From: Ch128b sp964527925
Lineage (GTDB): Bacteria > Bacteroidota > Ignavibacteria > Ch128b
Assembly (NCBI GenBank): GCA_964527925.1
Contig: CAZGQO010000016.1
Coordinates: 1 to 33,419, forward strand
Reading direction: 5' to 3'
DNA: 33,419 nt
Below the pieces are notes generated by a model. It was not told the DNA's origin. It saw nothing but the letters and a program-made list of their open reading frames with translations, and searched no databases. A program made the position numbers and the translations under genes. Positions 32,328-33,419 of the stretch are shown here, one piece after another (position 1 is the stretch's first letter; each line of letters starts with the position of its first letter).

Positions 32328-33419
32328 ATGTCAAAGAATAATCCAAAATTAGCCATCAATAATGGGAAGCCGGTTTCGGAAAAACCTATTATAATCCACA
32401 AACCCTATATTGATGAAGAAGATATTAAAGCAGTAGAGGAAGCTGTTCGATCAACATTTATTAGTGGTAATGGGCCCAAATGCATGGAATTTGAAAAAGA
32501 ACTTGCTAAATATCTTGGCGTAAAATATGTTCTTTTTACCAATAGTTGTACTACTGCACTTGATTTAACTTTCAAAGCAAAAAATTTTCCTCCCGGAAGC
32601 GAGGTTATTGTCCCCAATTTTACATATACTTCTACAGCATTAGGACCTTTATTGAACAACCTTAAAATAAGACTTTGTGATGTATATGGAGATAATGGTA
32701 ATATAGATCCATCTAAAATTGAGCCGCTAATCAATAAAAAAACAGTTGCTATAGTTGCTGTTGATTATGCTGGCAACCCTGCAGAAATGGATGAAATAAA
32801 TGCAATTGCAAAAAAGTATGGTTTATTTGTTGTTGAGGATGCTGCACAATCTATTGGGGCACTCTACAAAGGAAAGAAGGTTGGTACCTTGGCTGATGTA
32901 ACCTGTTTCAGTTTCCACGGAACCAAGAATATGACTTGCGGTGAAGGTGGTGCACTTGTTACAAATGATGATAATTTGGTAGATGTAGCAATATATATGA
33001 GAGAAAAAGGTACAAATAAACAATCATTTTTAATTGATAACAAAACAAAAGGTTTTTATGAATATGTAACAATTGGAAGCTCATTTGTTCAATCAAATAT
33101 CTTAGGCGCACTGGCGCTATCTCAGTTGAAAAAGTTAGATTGGATTACCGAAGAAAGAACAAGAATTGCTGAATTTTACCTGGAAAATTTAAAAGATTTG
33201 CCCAATATTAGGGTTAACAGAATAACCGAAGGAGCTAAACCTAACTGGCATATATTTGGAGTATTAGTCCCACCTGCATATCGTTATTGGATAATGGATG
33301 CACTCAGAGCAGAAGGCATAATGGCAAATGTACATTATACGCCTTTGCATCGTAACAAATTTTATAAAGGGCTGGCTACAGATGAAGAGATGAAAGGCTC
33401 AATGGAATATTTCAATCAT
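32328..33419 (+). CDS. DegT/DnrJ/EryC1-type sugar aminotransferase (runs off the window)
   Basis: PLP-dependent aminotransferase that puts an amino group on a keto-deoxysugar nucleotide, for example WecE-type dTDP-4-keto-6-deoxyglucose enzymes. The open frame runs from ATG 32328 to the last base (364 codons) without a stop, so the 3' end is missing, probably only slightly given the usual length of about 370-400. Evidence: KPYIDEEDIKAVEEA and FISGNGPKCMEFEKELA near the start, TNSCTTALDL, VDYAGNPAEMDEI, VEDAAQSIGALYKGKKVG and FSFHGTKNMTCGEGGAL, with the PLP lysine at about residue 200. C-terminal NWHIFGVLVPP and NVHYTPLH also match. An alternative ATG at 32321 is out of frame. It should act with the RmlC-like and SDR enzymes. 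Confidence 0.92.
   Translation, partial: MSKNNPKLAINNGKPVSEKPIIIHKPYIDEEDIKAVEEAVRSTFISGNGPKCMEFEKELAKYLGVKYVLFTNSCTTALDLTFKAKNFPPGSEVIVPNFTYTSTALGPLLNNLKIRLCDVYGDNGNIDPSKIEPLINKKTVAIVAVDYAGNPAEMDEINAIAKKYGLFVVEDAAQSIGALYKGKKVGTLADVTCFSFHGTKNMTCGEGGALVTNDDNLVDVAIYMREKGTNKQSFLIDNKTKGFYEYVTIGSSFVQSNILGALALSQLKKLDWITEERTRIAEFYLENLKDLPNIRVNRITEGAKPNWHIFGVLVPPAYRYWIMDALRAEGIMANVHYTPLHRNKFYKGLATDEEMKGSMEYFNH

Noticed and set aside
32405..33023. Minus-strand reading frames at the right end
   Set aside because: They are shadows of the aminotransferase gene, which reads without a stop from 32328 to the window end on the plus strand.

Overview
The window is AT-rich DNA that most resembles the Ignavibacteria/Chlorobi side of the Bacteroidota supergroup. 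Four things point there: type IX secretion C-terminal sorting domains with the YPNPFN motif (two genes), a GWxTD-domain lipid/envelope-type protein, a SusC/Oar-like TonB-dependent receptor, and promoters of the Bacteroidetes form TTG-N19-TAnnTTTG (clearest before rho). Placement is inference from gene content.

Layout. 1-1448 holds a decayed beta-propeller gene with a type IX sorting tail, carrying two in-frame stops and a frameshift. 1500-5676 (minus) is an amino-acid permease followed 1 nt later by DNA polymerase I. 5768-12981 (plus) is a tightly packed housekeeping operon: alr, an unknown acidic protein, a mannose-1-phosphate guanylyltransferase, an unusual RpiB-like protein, pyrK, pyrD and folC. 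13143-19442 (plus) is a second operon with its own promoter and a C-rich leader: rho, a secreted M23-type peptidase-like protein with a type IX tail, a GWxTD protein, pdxA and an ftsE-like ATPase. That ATPase gene overlaps the convergent adk (minus) by 14 nt. A large TonB receptor (minus) with its own promoter and terminator follows.

From about 24.6 kb the region becomes surface-polysaccharide related. It has a small zinc-ribbon membrane protein, an SLBB-domain protein and a Wzz/BY-kinase (Wzc-like) with a tyrosine-rich tail, closed by a strong terminator. Then comes a gene graveyard (28.0-30.7 kb): an ImmA/IrrE-like gene with a mutated active site and a nonsense codon, a four-helix-bundle (23S IVS-type) gene with a one-base deletion in an A run, and a nucleotide-sugar epimerase broken at several points. 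From 30.8 kb an intact sugar-modification set runs off the end: RmlC-like cupin, NAD-dependent epimerase/dehydratase and a DegT/WecE-type aminotransferase.

Three intergenic blocks (20.2, 24.3 and 27.8 kb) carry the same family of palindromic repeats (TGTCATCCTGA...GAAGGATCT and its inverse). I see no rRNA, tRNA, CRISPR array, transposase or obvious undescribed multi-gene defence system. The most unusual items are the RpiB-like protein with a EutQ-like N-terminus and a lost catalytic cysteine, the rho leader, the two promoters that almost touch their start codons, the unknown acidic protein and the cluster of broken genes.
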